From the NCBI RefSeq assembly GCF_025840185.1, contig NZ_JAMPJU010000004.1:234068-298067 (forward strand): a stretch of 64,000 nt of DNA, in the 5' to 3' direction. Position 1 is the first letter of the stretch. Each line of letters opens with the position of its first letter. Positions 12,267 through 22,111 of the stretch are shown here, one piece after another. A program made the translations under genes and the position numbers. The stretch comes from Brenneria izbisi. Lineage in GTDB: Bacteria; Pseudomonadota; Gammaproteobacteria; Enterobacterales; Enterobacteriaceae. The notes under the pieces were generated by a model, which saw nothing but the letters and a program-made list of their open reading frames with translations, was not told where the DNA came from and ran no database searches.

Positions 12267-13457
12267 TTACATCCCCATTGGCGGACCGGAGCGGGTCGCT
12301 GTCGTCGTTGACGGCTGGCCGATAACCACCTGTTCGCCTGCGGCGAGGCCGGACAGAATCTGGGTTCGGACATTATCGTTCAGCCCGATGCTCACCGTCC
12401 GGCGTTCAATCTTTTTATTGGCGTCAACCACCTGTACATACCACTTGCCATCACGCGTGCTCAGCGCGGTAGCGGGTACGACAACGGCGTTTTTAACCGA
12501 CGACAGCAGAATGTAAACCTGAGCCGTCATGGAAATGCGTAATACGTTGTCTGTGTTTTGCACATCGAACAGACCGTTGTAGTAGATTGCGCTGCTGGAG
12601 GATGTTGTGCTGCTGGTACTTGATGAGGTCGTGGTGGTGTCATCATCAATAGCGTCGGGGGCCGGTTCAATTGAACTGAGCTTCGCCTCATAGCGTTTGC
12701 TTGGTTCACCCAGAATACTGAACCAGACCGGCATACCGGTTTTGACTTTAACGATATCGGCTTCTGAAATTTGCGCTTTGATGGTCATGGTGTTCAGATT
12801 GGCGACTTTGGCGATAGTGGGCGTACTTTGCGTCGCGTTGACGGTCTGTCCTTCTTCCACCGGAATGGAAACCACCGTACCGTCGATCGGAGAAAGGATC
12901 TTGGTATAACCCAGATTGACTTTGGCGGTGTTGACGGCGATCTGTGCCTGAACGATCTGGGCGTCCAGCGCGTCGATATTGGCTTTGGTGGCGTCCAGCG
13001 TCGCCTTCGCGCTGTCGTAATCGGCCTGTGCGCCAACGCCGCGCTTCATCAGCATTTGCTGACGCTGCCAACTTAATGTGTCATTGCGTAATTCCGCTTG
13101 TTTGGCCGCACGTTGCGCCTGCACATTTTTTAGCGCGGCTTCGCTGTTTTTCAGCGCATCCTGTTGGGTCAGATCGTCAATCTCCGCAATCAACTGCCCT
13201 TTTGTCACTTTATCTCCCAACGCGACATGCAGCGCTTTAATCTGCCCTGATGCCTGCGCGCCGACGCTGACCTGTTTTTGTGCTTCGATCTCGCCGTCTG
13301 CCAGTACCGTTTGCTCAAGATCAGCTATTTCCGCCGTCGCGGTGATAAGGTCTGGCGCAGGAGAGGATTTGGTTAAAAACAGGTAAATAAGTGCAACGAT
13401 GAGCACGGCGCCAATCGTTATCGCAGTACGACGAAAGACTAAAAATCGTGATTGCAT
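12267..13457 (-). CDS. macA: periplasmic adaptor subunit MacA
   Basis: Membrane-fusion protein linking MacB to an outer-membrane channel. It has one N-terminal membrane helix (about 10-28), a biotinyl-lipoyl half (VSVGAQASGQIKALHV), a long helical hairpin (about 95-180), the second lipoyl half (ILSPIDGTVVSIPVEEGQTV) and a beta-barrel domain. Residues 271-289 are a run of Asp, Thr and Ser. At 396 aa it is slightly longer than E. coli MacA, partly because of this tract. It is co-transcribed with macB and divergent from a two-component system. Confidence 0.94.
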   Translation of the reverse strand: MQSRFLVFRRTAITIGAVLIVALIYLFLTKSSPAPDLITATAEIADLEQTVLADGEIEAQKQVSVGAQASGQIKALHVALGDKVTKGQLIAEIDDLTQQDALKNSEAALKNVQAQRAAKQAELRNDTLSWQRQQMLMKRGVGAQADYDSAKATLDATKANIDALDAQIVQAQIAVNTAKVNLGYTKILSPIDGTVVSIPVEEGQTVNATQSTPTIAKVANLNTMTIKAQISEADIVKVKTGMPVWFSILGEPSKRYEAKLSSIEPAPDAIDDDTTTTSSSTSSTTSSSSAIYYNGLFDVQNTDNVLRISMTAQVYILLSSVKNAVVVPATALSTRDGKWYVQVVDANKKIERRTVSIGLNDNVRTQILSGLAAGEQVVIGQPSTTTATRSGPPMGM

Positions 13458-13643
13458 CCAGGTAATTTGTCCTTAATGACGATATCGGAACTCAAGTAAC
13501 TATCAAAGGGGCTAATCTACTCTGAGTAGGTGCAAGTATCGGTAATTTTTTTTTCAAAAAATGGTAAGGATTCAGTAAATCCGGCTGCGAAGATTGATTG
13601 CAGGCCTGAGAATACACGATACATCTGAGAATGGGGACGGGAT

Positions 13644-14324
13644 ATGAAAATCTTACTGGTCGATGATGACGTAGAACTCGGCAATATGCTGGGAGAATAC
13701 CTGAACGCAGAGGGGTTCGCGACATCAAGGGTGGTGACTGGCAAACAAGGGATTGATGGCGCGATGTCGGGCGAATACACCGCGATGATTCTCGATGTCA
13801 TGCTGCCGGACATGAGCGGTATTGATGTGCTGCGGCAGATAAGGAAAAGCCAGCATTTGCCGGTCATTATGCTGACGGCAAAAGGCGACAATATCGATCG
13901 CGTGATCGGGTTGGAAATGGGCGCGGATGATTACATGCCAAAACCCTGCTATCCGCGCGAACTGGTGGCCCGGCTGCGGGCGGTGTTGCGTCGTTATGAC
14001 GATCAGCCAAGCAGCAAGGTGGATGAAAGTCTGGCGATGTCCGGTGATCTGGTGCTCAACCCGGCGACGCGGACCAGCGAATGGCGGGGAAAGTCTTTTG
14101 ATTTGACGGCCTCTGAATTCAATTTGCTGGAGTTGCTGCTACGTTCACCTGATCGAGTGGTGTCAAAAGATGAACTATCCGAAAAATGTTTGGGTCGTCG
14201 GCGTGAAGCTTATGATCGCAGCGTGGATGTGCATATCAGCAATATTCGTCAGAAACTCAGTGCGCTCGAGGGCAATAATATGACCATTGAAACTGTGCGC
14301 AGTGTGGGATACCGGATCCGTTGA
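13644..14324 (+). CDS. OmpR-family response regulator, CpxR-like
   Basis: Receiver domain (about 1-115) with acidic pocket DDD at 7-9, phosphoacceptor Asp51 in ILDVMLP and Lys100 in MPKP. A winged-helix DNA-binding domain follows (about 130-226), with DLTASEFNLLELLL and DVHISNIRQKL. Its wording is nearest CpxR, but it is clearly a paralogue: true CpxR has PKPF where this has PKPC. It is divergent from macAB, which suggests it controls that pump, and is paired with the kinase starting two bases after its stop. Confidence 0.88.
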   Translation: MKILLVDDDVELGNMLGEYLNAEGFATSRVVTGKQGIDGAMSGEYTAMILDVMLPDMSGIDVLRQIRKSQHLPVIMLTAKGDNIDRVIGLEMGADDYMPKPCYPRELVARLRAVLRRYDDQPSSKVDESLAMSGDLVLNPATRTSEWRGKSFDLTASEFNLLELLLRSPDRVVSKDELSEKCLGRRREAYDRSVDVHISNIRQKLSALEGNNMTIETVRSVGYRIR

Positions 14325-14326
14325 CC

Positions 14327-15670
14327 ATGATACGCGGGCGGCTTTTCTGGAAAATACTGCTGGGGTTCTGGCTGACGTTTATTATCATCTCACAATTGCT
14401 GTGGTTGACATTTTCCTTCTATGGCGACCGCCATCGACCGCTGGAGGAAGTGGCGGTGATGCGTATTGCCAGTATGCAGACCGAGATGATGGCGACGGCA
14501 TTGCGGCAGGGCGGGTTATCTGAGGTGAGCGAAGTGATGCTATTGTTGCCTGAACGTGAGCGGCACTATATTTCGGTCACCCTGTCGCCACTACCTGCGG
14601 TGGAAACCGCGCCGTCCCGCGAATTTTTGCGGCGGAATGGCCGTGGCGATGCGGATGTTAAGGAGATGATTGAGCGATTGCGTGGGCCGGACGGTGAGTG
14701 GTATCAAATTCGTTATGACGTGGAGCGGTTACGCCGTGAACTCCGTCCGCCGCCGCCGATGGCGTTTCTGAATGTTCCCGCGCCGCTGGTTTGGATCGCG
14801 GGCGTCGGCGGGCTGCTTTTCAGTTGGTTGCTGGCCTGGAATCTGGCGCGGCCATTGAGCCAACTGCGCGCCGGTTTCGGGCGGGTGGCGCAAGGCGATC
14901 TGGCTGTGCGGTTATTTCCGTTGATGCGCCGACGGCATGATGAGCTTAGTGCGGTCGCACGCGATTTTGATGCGATGGTCGAGCGCCTGGATGTTCTGGT
15001 CAGCACGCGCGAACAACTACTCCATGATGTATCGCATGAACTGCGTTCGCCGTTGGCTCGTCTGCAATTGGCGATTGGGCTGTCGCGTCAAAATACGGAT
15101 AACGCGGAGAACTCGCTGCTGCGTATAGAGCGGGAGGCGGCGCGGATGGATAAAATGATCGGTGAACTGCTGACGTTATCGCGCACGCAAAACACCGGCG
15201 TCGAAGAAGCGTATTTTGATCTGCTTGGGCTGGTTGGCGCGGTGGTGAACGATGCCCGTTATGAGGCGCAGGTGCCTGGCGTGGAAATCCTGTTGCAGGC
15301 CGATGAGAATGAAGATTATACGGTTAAGGGCAATGCGGAACTGATGCGTCGCGCCATCGACAATGTTGTGCGCAATGCGCTGCGTTTTTCCGAACCGGCC
15401 CGGCAAGTGCGTGTGGTGTTGGAAGGTGATGAGAATCAATGGACGATCCGGGTATCCGATCAAGGGCCTGGCGTTGAGAAAAGTAAATTATCCAGTATTT
15501 TCGACCCCTTTATCCGCATCGAATCACCGGTTTCCGGGAAAGGATATGGCTTGGGACTGGCGATTGCCCGCAAGGTGGTGCTGGCGCATGGCGGCAGTAT
15601 TGACGCTGAAAACGGCGAACAGGGCGGATTGACGATCCGTCTGTGTGTGCCGCGCTTCCGGCCACTTTGA
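14327..15670 (+). CDS. sensor histidine kinase, CpxA-like
   Basis: Membrane kinase partner of the preceding regulator. Helix 1 spans about 8-30, a periplasmic sensor domain of about 120 residues follows, helix 2 spans about 150-170, then HAMP, HisKA with His237 in LLHDVSHELRSPLARL, and an ATPase domain with N box NVVRNALRF, G1 DQGPGV and G2 GKGYGLGLAIA. The ATG at 14327 (447 aa) is two bases after the regulator stop; a TTG at 14321 would overlap it. The periplasmic part differs from CpxA, so the signal is unknown. Confidence 0.88.
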   Translation: MIRGRLFWKILLGFWLTFIIISQLLWLTFSFYGDRHRPLEEVAVMRIASMQTEMMATALRQGGLSEVSEVMLLLPERERHYISVTLSPLPAVETAPSREFLRRNGRGDADVKEMIERLRGPDGEWYQIRYDVERLRRELRPPPPMAFLNVPAPLVWIAGVGGLLFSWLLAWNLARPLSQLRAGFGRVAQGDLAVRLFPLMRRRHDELSAVARDFDAMVERLDVLVSTREQLLHDVSHELRSPLARLQLAIGLSRQNTDNAENSLLRIEREAARMDKMIGELLTLSRTQNTGVEEAYFDLLGLVGAVVNDARYEAQVPGVEILLQADENEDYTVKGNAELMRRAIDNVVRNALRFSEPARQVRVVLEGDENQWTIRVSDQGPGVEKSKLSSIFDPFIRIESPVSGKGYGLGLAIARKVVLAHGGSIDAENGEQGGLTIRLCVPRFRPL

Positions 15671-15694
15671 TTCACCGTTAAGTGACATAAACGA

Positions 15695-15728
15695 AAAACG
15701 GCGTCCGATCAGATCGGCGCCGTTTTTT
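15695..15728. terminator. bidirectional terminator between the kinase gene and crr
   Basis: AAACGGCG and CCGAT pair with ATCGG and CGCCGTTT around a three-base loop with a one-base bulge; T-runs are present on both strands. It separates the convergent kinase gene and crr. Confidence 0.85.
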
Positions 15729-15757
15729 GAGCTATTAATAATGATTAATAACGATAT

Positions 15758-16267
15758 TTATTTCTTGATACGGATGATCGGTGTTTCGCCAACCACAACG
15801 GTGCCGCTCAGCTTAACCAATTCTTTGATTTCATCCATATTGGAGATGACGACAGGGGTCAGGGTCGACTTGGCTTTCTCTTCCAGCAGCGCCAGATCGA
15901 ATTCGATGATGAGATCGCCTTTCTTCACCCGCTGGCCCTCTTCAGCAATGCGTTTGAAACCTTCGCCTTTCAATTCTACGGTATCAATACCAAAGTGAAC
16001 GAATAATTCAATGCCATTGTCTGATTCGATGGAAAAAGCATGGTTGGTTTCAAAAATCTTGCCGATAGTGCCGTCTACTGGCGCTACAATCTTGTTGCCG
16101 GTCGGCTTAATCGCGATACCGTCACCCACGATTTTTTCAGCAAATACGACATCTGGAACATCTTCAATACTGACGATTTCGCCAGACAGCGGCGCAATGA
16201 TTTCGATGCTGCCGGTGTCTTTCTTGTCATCAGAAACCAGAGATTTCAATTTATCGAACAAACCCAT
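15758..16267 (-). CDS. crr: glucose-specific phosphotransferase enzyme IIA (IIA-Glc)
   Basis: Accepts phosphate from HPr and passes it to glucose IIB; it also controls adenylate cyclase and inducer exclusion. The 169-aa product equals E. coli Crr in length. His76 (ETNHAFSI) and His91 ([11 protein letters not shown]), counting Met, are the conserved pair, the second being the phosphorylated one. The ATG at 16267 follows AGGAGAAAG. It is last in the ptsH-ptsI-crr unit, but a palindromic element has widened the ptsI-crr gap to 161 bases. Confidence 0.97.
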   Translation of the reverse strand: MGLFDKLKSLVSDDKKDTGSIEIIAPLSGEIVSIEDVPDVVFAEKIVGDGIAIKPTGNKIVAPVDGTIGKIFETNHAFSIESDNGIELFVHFGIDTVELKGEGFKRIAEEGQRVKKGDLIIEFDLALLEEKAKSTLTPVVISNMDEIKELVKLSGTVVVGETPIIRIKK

Positions 16268-16302
16268 GATCTTTCTCCTAAGCATTAATATCGGGCCTGT
16301 AT

Positions 16303-16421
16303 CTACCCGTCATTTTTCAAGTTGCCGCGACATTGGCATCCCTTAATTCCCCGGAACGGGATTGAGCTTCCGGGGCGGCGTTCGCTCGCCGCTTGTCTGC
16401 GCCCTGAAATCTGTCGGGTAG
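16303..16421. repeat. palindromic intergenic repeat element between ptsI and crr
   Basis: About 119 bases bounded by imperfect inverted ends: CTACCCGTCATTTTTCA at 16303-16319, and at 16405-16421 a segment whose complement reads CTACCCGACAGATTTCA. Inside are two perfect hairpins: CCCCGGAA/TTCCGGGG (16349-16375) and GCGGCG/CGCCGC (16375-16392). The end sequence (ACCCGTCAT-TTCAAGTTGC) resembles a repetitive palindrome I recall from Pectobacterium, Yersinia and Serratia intergenic regions. It would be transcribed as a structured spacer within the pts mRNA. Confidence 0.65.
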
Positions 16422-16428
16422 CGCGGAA

Positions 16429-18156
16429 TCAGCAGAGCGTTTTTTCTTTAATGAATCGGCTCACCAGGTTGCTTAACCCTTCAGCTGTCGGTTCGGAGAG
16501 TGCCTGTTCCGCCAGCGCCTTCGCATCTTCGTAATTTGCATTACGGATAATTTTTTTGATGCTTGGGATAGAGATTGCACTCATGCTGAATTCGTCCAGA
16601 CCCATTCCCAATAACAGTAGTGTAGCACGTTCGTCACCAGCGAGCTCACCACACATCCCTGTCCATTTACCTTCGGCATGGGATGCGTCGATAACCTGTT
16701 TGATCAGGGTCAGGACTGCTGGGGCCATCGGGTTATAGAGATGAGAAATCAACTCATTACCACGATCAACCGCCAGAGTATACTGGGTTAAGTCGTTTGT
16801 CCCAATACTAAAGAAGTCGACTTCTTTCGCCAGATGATGGGCAATCGCTGCGGCGGCAGGTGTTTCAACCATCACACCGACTTCAATGGACTCATCAAAG
16901 GCTTTATCTTCTTCTCTCAACTGCGCTTTCAACATTTCCAGTTCGGCTTTCAACTCACGAACTTCTTCGACGGAAATGATCATCGGGAACATGATGCGCA
17001 ACTTGCCAAAGCTGGAGGCGCGCAGAATGGCGCGCAACTGGGCATGCAGGATCTCTTTGCGATCCAGACAAATACGGATGGCGCGCCAGCCAAGAAACGG
17101 GTTCTCTTCCTTCGGCAGATTCATGTATGGCAGATCTTTATCTCCACCGATATCCATGGTGCGAACGATCACCGCCTGAGCGCCAATGGCCTCAGCGACG
17201 GCTTTGTATGCCTGGAATTGCTCTTCCTCGGTAGGCAGCGAGTCGCGGTCCATAAACAGGAACTCGGTACGGTACAGGCCTACGCCTTCCGCGCCGTTAC
17301 GTTCGGCGCCGGCAACGTCGCGTACCGTGCCGATGTTAGCGCATACCTCAACCTGATGACCATCCAGCGTGACCGCTGGCAAATCTTTCAGTTTGGCCAG
17401 TTCATGTTTTTCAGAAAGATATTGCTGTTGAACAGCCTTGAGCTCTTCAATGATCGCAGTCGTCGGGTTCTGGTAAATTTTGTTGTTAACCGCGTCCAGA
17501 ATCAGGTAATCGCCGTTTTTAACCTGTTTGGTGACATCGGTTGTACCTACGATAGCGGGTAGTTCCAGCGAACGGGCCATGATGGAGGTATGGGAAGTAC
17601 GGCCACCGAAATCGGTGATAAAGCCCAGCACCTTGTCCAGATTCAACTGTGCGGTTTCAGAGGGCGTCAGGTCGGTTGCGACCAGAATGACTTCCTCCTG
17701 AATGCCGCTCAAATCGACAATAGGCATATTCAGAATGTTTTTCAGCAAGCGCTTGCCGATATCGCGCATGTCCGCCGCACGTTCTTTCAGATATTCATCG
17801 TCCAGTTCTTCCAGTGCTTTTGCCTGATTTTCAATAACTGAATAGGCGGCAGCATCAGCAGAAGCGTGTTCATCTTTAATCAGGGCTATGATTTCCTGCT
17901 CGAACTCTTCATCTTCCAGCAGCATGATGTGACCTTCGAAGATGGCTTCTTTTTCTGCGCCCAGAGTTTCGCCAGCCTTGGTTTTAATCACTTCCAATTG
18001 CTCGGAGGCTTTGGCCCGCCCCGTCAGAAAACGTTCAACTTCCTGTTCTACCTGATCCGCGGAGATTTTTTTCCGGTTGATGATTATTTCATCTTCTTTA
18101 AGTAATAATGCCTTACCAAAAGCAATGCCCGGTGATACTAATATGCCTGAAATCAT
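16429..18156 (-). CDS. ptsI: phosphoenolpyruvate-protein phosphotransferase (enzyme I)
   Basis: First enzyme of the phosphotransferase sugar-uptake system; transfers phosphate from PEP to HPr in the cytoplasm. The 575-aa product matches E. coli in length. The phosphorylated residue is His189 in [18 protein letters not shown]. The PEP-binding barrel has [15 protein letters not shown] and the catalytic Cys in [11 protein letters not shown]. It lies 50 bases after ptsH on the same strand. Confidence 0.98.
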   Translation of the reverse strand: MISGILVSPGIAFGKALLLKEDEIIINRKKISADQVEQEVERFLTGRAKASEQLEVIKTKAGETLGAEKEAIFEGHIMLLEDEEFEQEIIALIKDEHASADAAAYSVIENQAKALEELDDEYLKERAADMRDIGKRLLKNILNMPIVDLSGIQEEVILVATDLTPSETAQLNLDKVLGFITDFGGRTSHTSIMARSLELPAIVGTTDVTKQVKNGDYLILDAVNNKIYQNPTTAIIEELKAVQQQYLSEKHELAKLKDLPAVTLDGHQVEVCANIGTVRDVAGAERNGAEGVGLYRTEFLFMDRDSLPTEEEQFQAYKAVAEAIGAQAVIVRTMDIGGDKDLPYMNLPKEENPFLGWRAIRICLDRKEILHAQLRAILRASSFGKLRIMFPMIISVEEVRELKAELEMLKAQLREEDKAFDESIEVGVMVETPAAAAIAHHLAKEVDFFSIGTNDLTQYTLAVDRGNELISHLYNPMAPAVLTLIKQVIDASHAEGKWTGMCGELAGDERATLLLLGMGLDEFSMSAISIPSIKKIIRNANYEDAKALAEQALSEPTAEGLSNLVSRFIKEKTLC

Positions 18157-18206
18157 AACCCTACCTTACTCAATTCTGATGCTCACTAAAAAAGCTCGCC
18201 TGTCTG

Positions 18207-18464
18207 TTACTCAAGCTCTGCCATCAGTTTAACCAGATGTTCCACGGCTTTTTGCTCATCTTCGCCTTCTGCGGCGATGGTCACGACCGTTCCTTGCGTC
18301 AAACCGAGGGTTTGCAACTTGAACAGGCTCTTGGCGCTGGCGCTTTTACCATTGGAGGTAACGGTGATTTCTGAAGCAAAGCCTTTGGCTTCTTTGACAA
18401 ACTGGGCGGCAGGACGGGTGTGCAGGCCATTAGGCGCGGTAATAGTCACTTCTTGCTGGAACAT
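18207..18464 (-). CDS. ptsH: phosphocarrier protein HPr
   Basis: Small phosphate carrier between enzyme I and the sugar-specific IIA proteins. The 85-aa product has the phosphorylated His15 in [10 protein letters not shown] and the serine region [15 protein letters not shown]. It is the first gene of the ptsH-ptsI-crr operon, all on the minus strand. Confidence 0.98.
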   Translation of the reverse strand: MFQQEVTITAPNGLHTRPAAQFVKEAKGFASEITVTSNGKSASAKSLFKLQTLGLTQGTVVTIAAEGEDEQKAVEHLVKLMAELE

Positions 18465-18829
18465 TCTGTTTTCCCCAACTTATGGATTAGATTAATGTTG
18501 TGGAACTAAAGTCTAGTGTATTCACTGAACTTTAGCCTGTTTGGTTAGCACCTGCGTTCATGTTACAGGGGCAGGCCGGGATGCGGCAAGGAAACAACGA
18601 AACCTGTTTCCAGAATAAAATACCATCAAACATCACGATGTTCCTGCATCATTATTTGAATCCGGCTCGAAAAACGATGATTGATTGATCGTGCGTCGGT
18701 TTCCATTGAACGATAAAGCGTGATCGCTGGCGGATATTAATTTCGCGCATCAAAATAATTGTCCGGTTAAATACTAAACCTACTTCAGAAAAGCAATCTA
18801 TCTCTAGTGGAAAGTTTGAACTAAACCAC
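18465..18829. other. ptsH promoter region, no gene seen
   Basis: No credible coding frame. Since the cysK terminator lies just beyond, the ptsH operon must start here. A perfect inverted repeat CTAAAGT / ACTTTAG (18506-18512 and 18529-18535) flanks the sequence TACACT on the minus strand, a possible -10 region about 50 bases before ptsH. No confident CRP site was found. Confidence 0.4.
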
Positions 18830-18858
18830 AAAAAAGCACCTGAACAGGTGCTTTTTTT
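18830..18858 (-). terminator. terminator after cysK
   Basis: AAAAGCACCTG and CAGGTGCTTTT form an 11-bp stem with a two-base loop and T-runs on both sides. It lies 38 bases past the cysK stop and isolates cysK from ptsH. Confidence 0.9.
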
Positions 18859-18895
18859 ACAATTTAGTAACTTTTTATACCGCTAACAGGAAAGA

Positions 18896-19864
18896 TTACT
18901 GTTGTAACTCCTGCTCGGTAAAGAGGTCGGCGAACAAGGCGGTGCTCAGATAACGTTCGCCGGAAGAGGGTAGGATGACGACGATGGTTTTGTCTTCGAA
19001 TGCTTGTTCTTTCAGAAGATTAAGCGCGGCAGCTACCGCGGCGCCAGAAGAAATTCCTGCCAGAATGCCTTCTTCCTCCATCAGACGACGCGCCGTGCTG
19101 ATGGCATCTTCGTTGGTGATCTTCTCGACGCGGTCGATCAGCTTGAGATCCAGGTTATCCGGGATGAAGCCGGCGCCGATGCCCTGAATTTTGTGCGGAC
19201 CAGGTTTCAGTTCTTCGCCTGCCAGCGCCTGGCTGATAACCGGAGAGTCGGCAGGCTCCACCGCAACGCTGGTGATCGCTTTGCCTCTGGTGTTTTTAAT
19301 ATAACGGCTGACGCCGGTTAGCGTACCGCCCGTGCCTACGCCGGCAATGAACACGTCAATGGCGCCGTCAGTATCATCCCAGATTTCCGGGCCGGTGGTT
19401 TTTTCGTGGATTTCCGGGTTGGCGGGGTTGCTGAACTGTTGCAGAAGCAGGAAACGATCAGGAGCGCTGGCAACAATTTCTTCCGCTTTGGCGATGGCTC
19501 CTTTCATGCCTTTCGCCCCTTCGGTGAGAACCAGCTTCGCACCCAGCGCCTTGAGCAGCTTACGGCGTTCGATACTCATGGTTTCCGGCATAGTCAGCGT
19601 CAATTTATATCCGCGGGCGGCGGCGACATAGGCCAACGCGATACCGGTGTTGCCGCTGGTGGGTTCAACCAGTTCAACACCCGGTTTTAACACGCCGCGT
19701 TTTTCCGCATCCCAAATCAGATTGGAACCGATACGGCATTTGACGCTAAAACTAGGGTTGCGAGACTCTATCTTAACCAGAATGCGTCCGTTGCCGATAC
19801 GGTTCAGACGAACCAGCGGCGTATGGCCGATTGTAAAAGAATTGTCTTCATAGATCTTGCTCAT
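18896..19864 (-). CDS. cysK: cysteine synthase A CysK
   Basis: Main O-acetylserine sulfhydrylase, making cysteine from O-acetylserine and sulfide with PLP. The 322-aa product has Lys42 (counting Met) in [11 protein letters not shown], the phosphate loop [31 protein letters not shown], and the serine of [14 protein letters not shown]. It lies upstream of ptsHI-crr and downstream of cysZ on the same strand, as in E. coli. In the family it is activated by CysB with N-acetylserine. Confidence 0.97.
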   Translation of the reverse strand: MSKIYEDNSFTIGHTPLVRLNRIGNGRILVKIESRNPSFSVKCRIGSNLIWDAEKRGVLKPGVELVEPTSGNTGIALAYVAAARGYKLTLTMPETMSIERRKLLKALGAKLVLTEGAKGMKGAIAKAEEIVASAPDRFLLLQQFSNPANPEIHEKTTGPEIWDDTDGAIDVFIAGVGTGGTLTGVSRYIKNTRGKAITSVAVEPADSPVISQALAGEELKPGPHKIQGIGAGFIPDNLDLKLIDRVEKITNEDAISTARRLMEEEGILAGISSGAAVAAALNLLKEQAFEDKTIVVILPSSGERYLSTALFADLFTEQELQQ

Positions 19865-20015
19865 AGCCTGTCCTTATAACTGTATGAAATTTTTGCGAAC
19901 ATACAGAGAATACTCGTTCGCGTCCGACAGTGAAGTAAAGAATTGCTATATCGTTATGTTCTTAAGAAATATCTTTTCATTACAATAGACAGCATGGTTG
20001 CTTGTGCGACAACAC

Positions 20016-20804
20016 TCATTCTTGTTTTGATAAAGCCTGCTTTGGCAGCGTCGCCGACAGACTCCGATAGCGGTCTACCCACAATGCTGTCGCGCCGCAA
20101 ACCGCGATCGGCATAATCACCAGATTGAGAAAAGGAATCAGGGTAAACAGACTAATCAACGCCCCAAACTGCATATTGACGATTTTGTGCTGACGCAATG
20201 CCTGTCGCATGGTCGGGAACGCGACCTTGTGGTTATCAAACGGGTAATCGCAGTATTGAATGGCCAGCATCCAGGCGCTGAACAGGAACCAAAGCACTGG
20301 CGCCACGGTCTGTCCGATACCGGGAATAAAATATAGCGCGAACAGCACGGCGGCGCGCGGCAGATAATAGGCCAGCTTCTGAACTTCGCGTTTCATGATG
20401 CGCGGGACATCTTTGGCGATGCCGAGAATACCGCTGTCCGGCAACGCTTGTCCTGTCAGGCGGGCTTCCAGTTGCTCAGCCAGCAGACCGTTAAACGGCG
20501 CGGCGATAAAATTGGCAAGCGTGCTGAACAGATAACTGAAAACCAGCAGGATCGATAATACGGCAAGCGGCCAGATGAGATAGCTGAGCCACTGAAGCCA
20601 ATTCGGGATATGGGACATCAACTGCGGGATCCAGTCATTGAGGCGGGTGAACAGCCACCAGAATGCGCCGCCCATCAGCACGAAATTCACCAGTAGCGGC
20701 AGGATGACGAAACGCCGGATGCCTGGCAGTGAAATCAGACGCCATCCTGCAACAAAATAGTGGATTCCGTTATGCGATTTAGTCCTGGGTTTTGTGTAAG
20801 ACAT
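20016..20804 (-). CDS. cysZ: sulfate transporter/permease CysZ
   Basis: Inner-membrane protein that brings sulfate into the cell for cysteine synthesis. The 262-aa product has four or more hydrophobic segments and the conserved stretches [33 protein letters not shown] and [16 protein letters not shown]. It lies directly upstream of cysK and is divergent from zipA, as in E. coli. Because cysPUWA is not near cysM, this may be one of the main sulfate routes at this locus. Confidence 0.93.
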   Translation of the reverse strand: MSYTKPRTKSHNGIHYFVAGWRLISLPGIRRFVILPLLVNFVLMGGAFWWLFTRLNDWIPQLMSHIPNWLQWLSYLIWPLAVLSILLVFSYLFSTLANFIAAPFNGLLAEQLEARLTGQALPDSGILGIAKDVPRIMKREVQKLAYYLPRAAVLFALYFIPGIGQTVAPVLWFLFSAWMLAIQYCDYPFDNHKVAFPTMRQALRQHKIVNMQFGALISLFTLIPFLNLVIMPIAVCGATALWVDRYRSLSATLPKQALSKQE

Positions 20805-21025
20805 GTTGTGATTATTCTCAGCCAGTTGTTTGTTAGAGCATCATATCGGTATGATTTTATGCTGACCAGTCTGCATTTGGATGAAAAAACAGCAAAAAAG
20901 TGCGTTGTATCTATCTTTATTGTCATAATGTACCGCACAGACTTGCACTTGTGTACGCAGGCAAATAGAGTTAGGGATATAAGTATTTGCCGTGTCGGCA
21001 ATGTATTGGAACAACTGGGATAGCA

Positions 21026-21985
21026 ATGATGCAGGACTTGCGTCTGATATTAATCGTCGTTGGCGCGATCGCTATAATAGCGCTTTTACTGCACGGCTTG
21101 TGGACCAGCCGTAAGGAGCGCTCGTCCCTTTTTCGTGATCGCCCGGTTAAGCGCTTGAAAAAAGAGCGTGATGAAACCCCGCTTGAGGAACTCGATGAGG
21201 GCGTTGGTGAAGTGCGTGTCAGAAGCGCGCGTGCGCAAAATGAGCCTTCTTTCGGGGCTTATGACGCCAAAGAGCCTCCTCGCGCCGAACCTTTGTCTCC
21301 GTTTGAGCGTCCAGTTCAGCCGTCGTCCTCTTACGATCCGTTACTGGGGGAAGAGACGTCCGATGCGGCGTCGCCTCCACAAGTTCAACCCGAACCTCAG
21401 CCTCGCCCGGTTGCTGCGCGTACCGCGCCATCGCGTGAGCCTTCTGTTTTCGCTGATGATCCGATGCCTGCTGATGAACCTCATTTGCAGCATGAGGAAG
21501 CAGCGTCAGCGCCAATCGATGCTTCTTCACCTGTTGAAGATAAAAGCGCTGAGGCGGCGCAGCCAAAAGAAGCGGTTCTGGTTGTGCATGTCGCTGCGCA
21601 TCATGGTGGTGTTATCGGCGGCGAGTTGCTGCTGCAAAGTGTGTTGCAGGCAGGTTTCCAATTCGGCGAGATGAATATCTTCCATCGTCATGTAAATCCA
21701 GCTGGCGCCGGGCCTGTGTTGTTCAGTCTGGCGAATATGGTGAAACCCGGTTCGTTCAACCCGGATGAGATGTCTGAGTTTTCCACGCCGGGGGTGTCCA
21801 TCTTCATGATGGTGCCGTCTTATGGTGATGCCGGTCAGAACTTTAAACTGATGCTGCAATCTGCTCAGCGTATCGCGGATGATGTCGGCGGCGTGGTATT
21901 GGATGATGAACGCCGGATGATGACGCCGCAGAAAGTAGAATCATACAAAGCACGTATCCGCGACGTGCTGAAAGCCAATAACTGA
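21026..21985 (+). CDS. zipA: cell division protein ZipA
   Basis: Anchors FtsZ to the inner membrane at the division site. The start at 21026 gives [20 protein letters not shown], a single N-terminal membrane helix in the family's usual orientation, followed by a charged region, a Pro/Gln-poor but Glu/Pro-rich linker (about 60-190) and the C-terminal FtsZ-binding domain with [15 protein letters not shown] and [11 protein letters not shown]. The product is 319 aa. A strong terminator follows at 22011. Confidence 0.95.
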   Translation: MMQDLRLILIVVGAIAIIALLLHGLWTSRKERSSLFRDRPVKRLKKERDETPLEELDEGVGEVRVRSARAQNEPSFGAYDAKEPPRAEPLSPFERPVQPSSSYDPLLGEETSDAASPPQVQPEPQPRPVAARTAPSREPSVFADDPMPADEPHLQHEEAASAPIDASSPVEDKSAEAAQPKEAVLVVHVAAHHGGVIGGELLLQSVLQAGFQFGEMNIFHRHVNPAGAGPVLFSLANMVKPGSFNPDEMSEFSTPGVSIFMMVPSYGDAGQNFKLMLQSAQRIADDVGGVVLDDERRMMTPQKVESYKARIRDVLKANN

Positions 21986-22010
21986 TACTGACGTGACGCG
22001 ATTGCAGCCG

Positions 22011-22037
22011 AAAGCCTCCAGCCTGGAGGCTTTTTTT
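22011..22037 (+). terminator. terminator after zipA
   Basis: AAAGCCTCCA and TGGAGGCTTT form a 10-bp perfect stem with a three-base loop, followed by a T-run. Confidence 0.92.
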
Positions 22038-22111
22038 ATCTGACCTACCTGACCAGTGGTTGCGTGAAAACGGCACGGCGTCTGGATATAACGAAAATAA
22101 GGTGAGTGGCG

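Noticed and set aside
16303..16421. Small RNA gene in the ptsI-crr gap
   Set aside because: The inverted ends and internal hairpins fit a repetitive palindromic element; no promoter or terminator for an independent RNA was seen.
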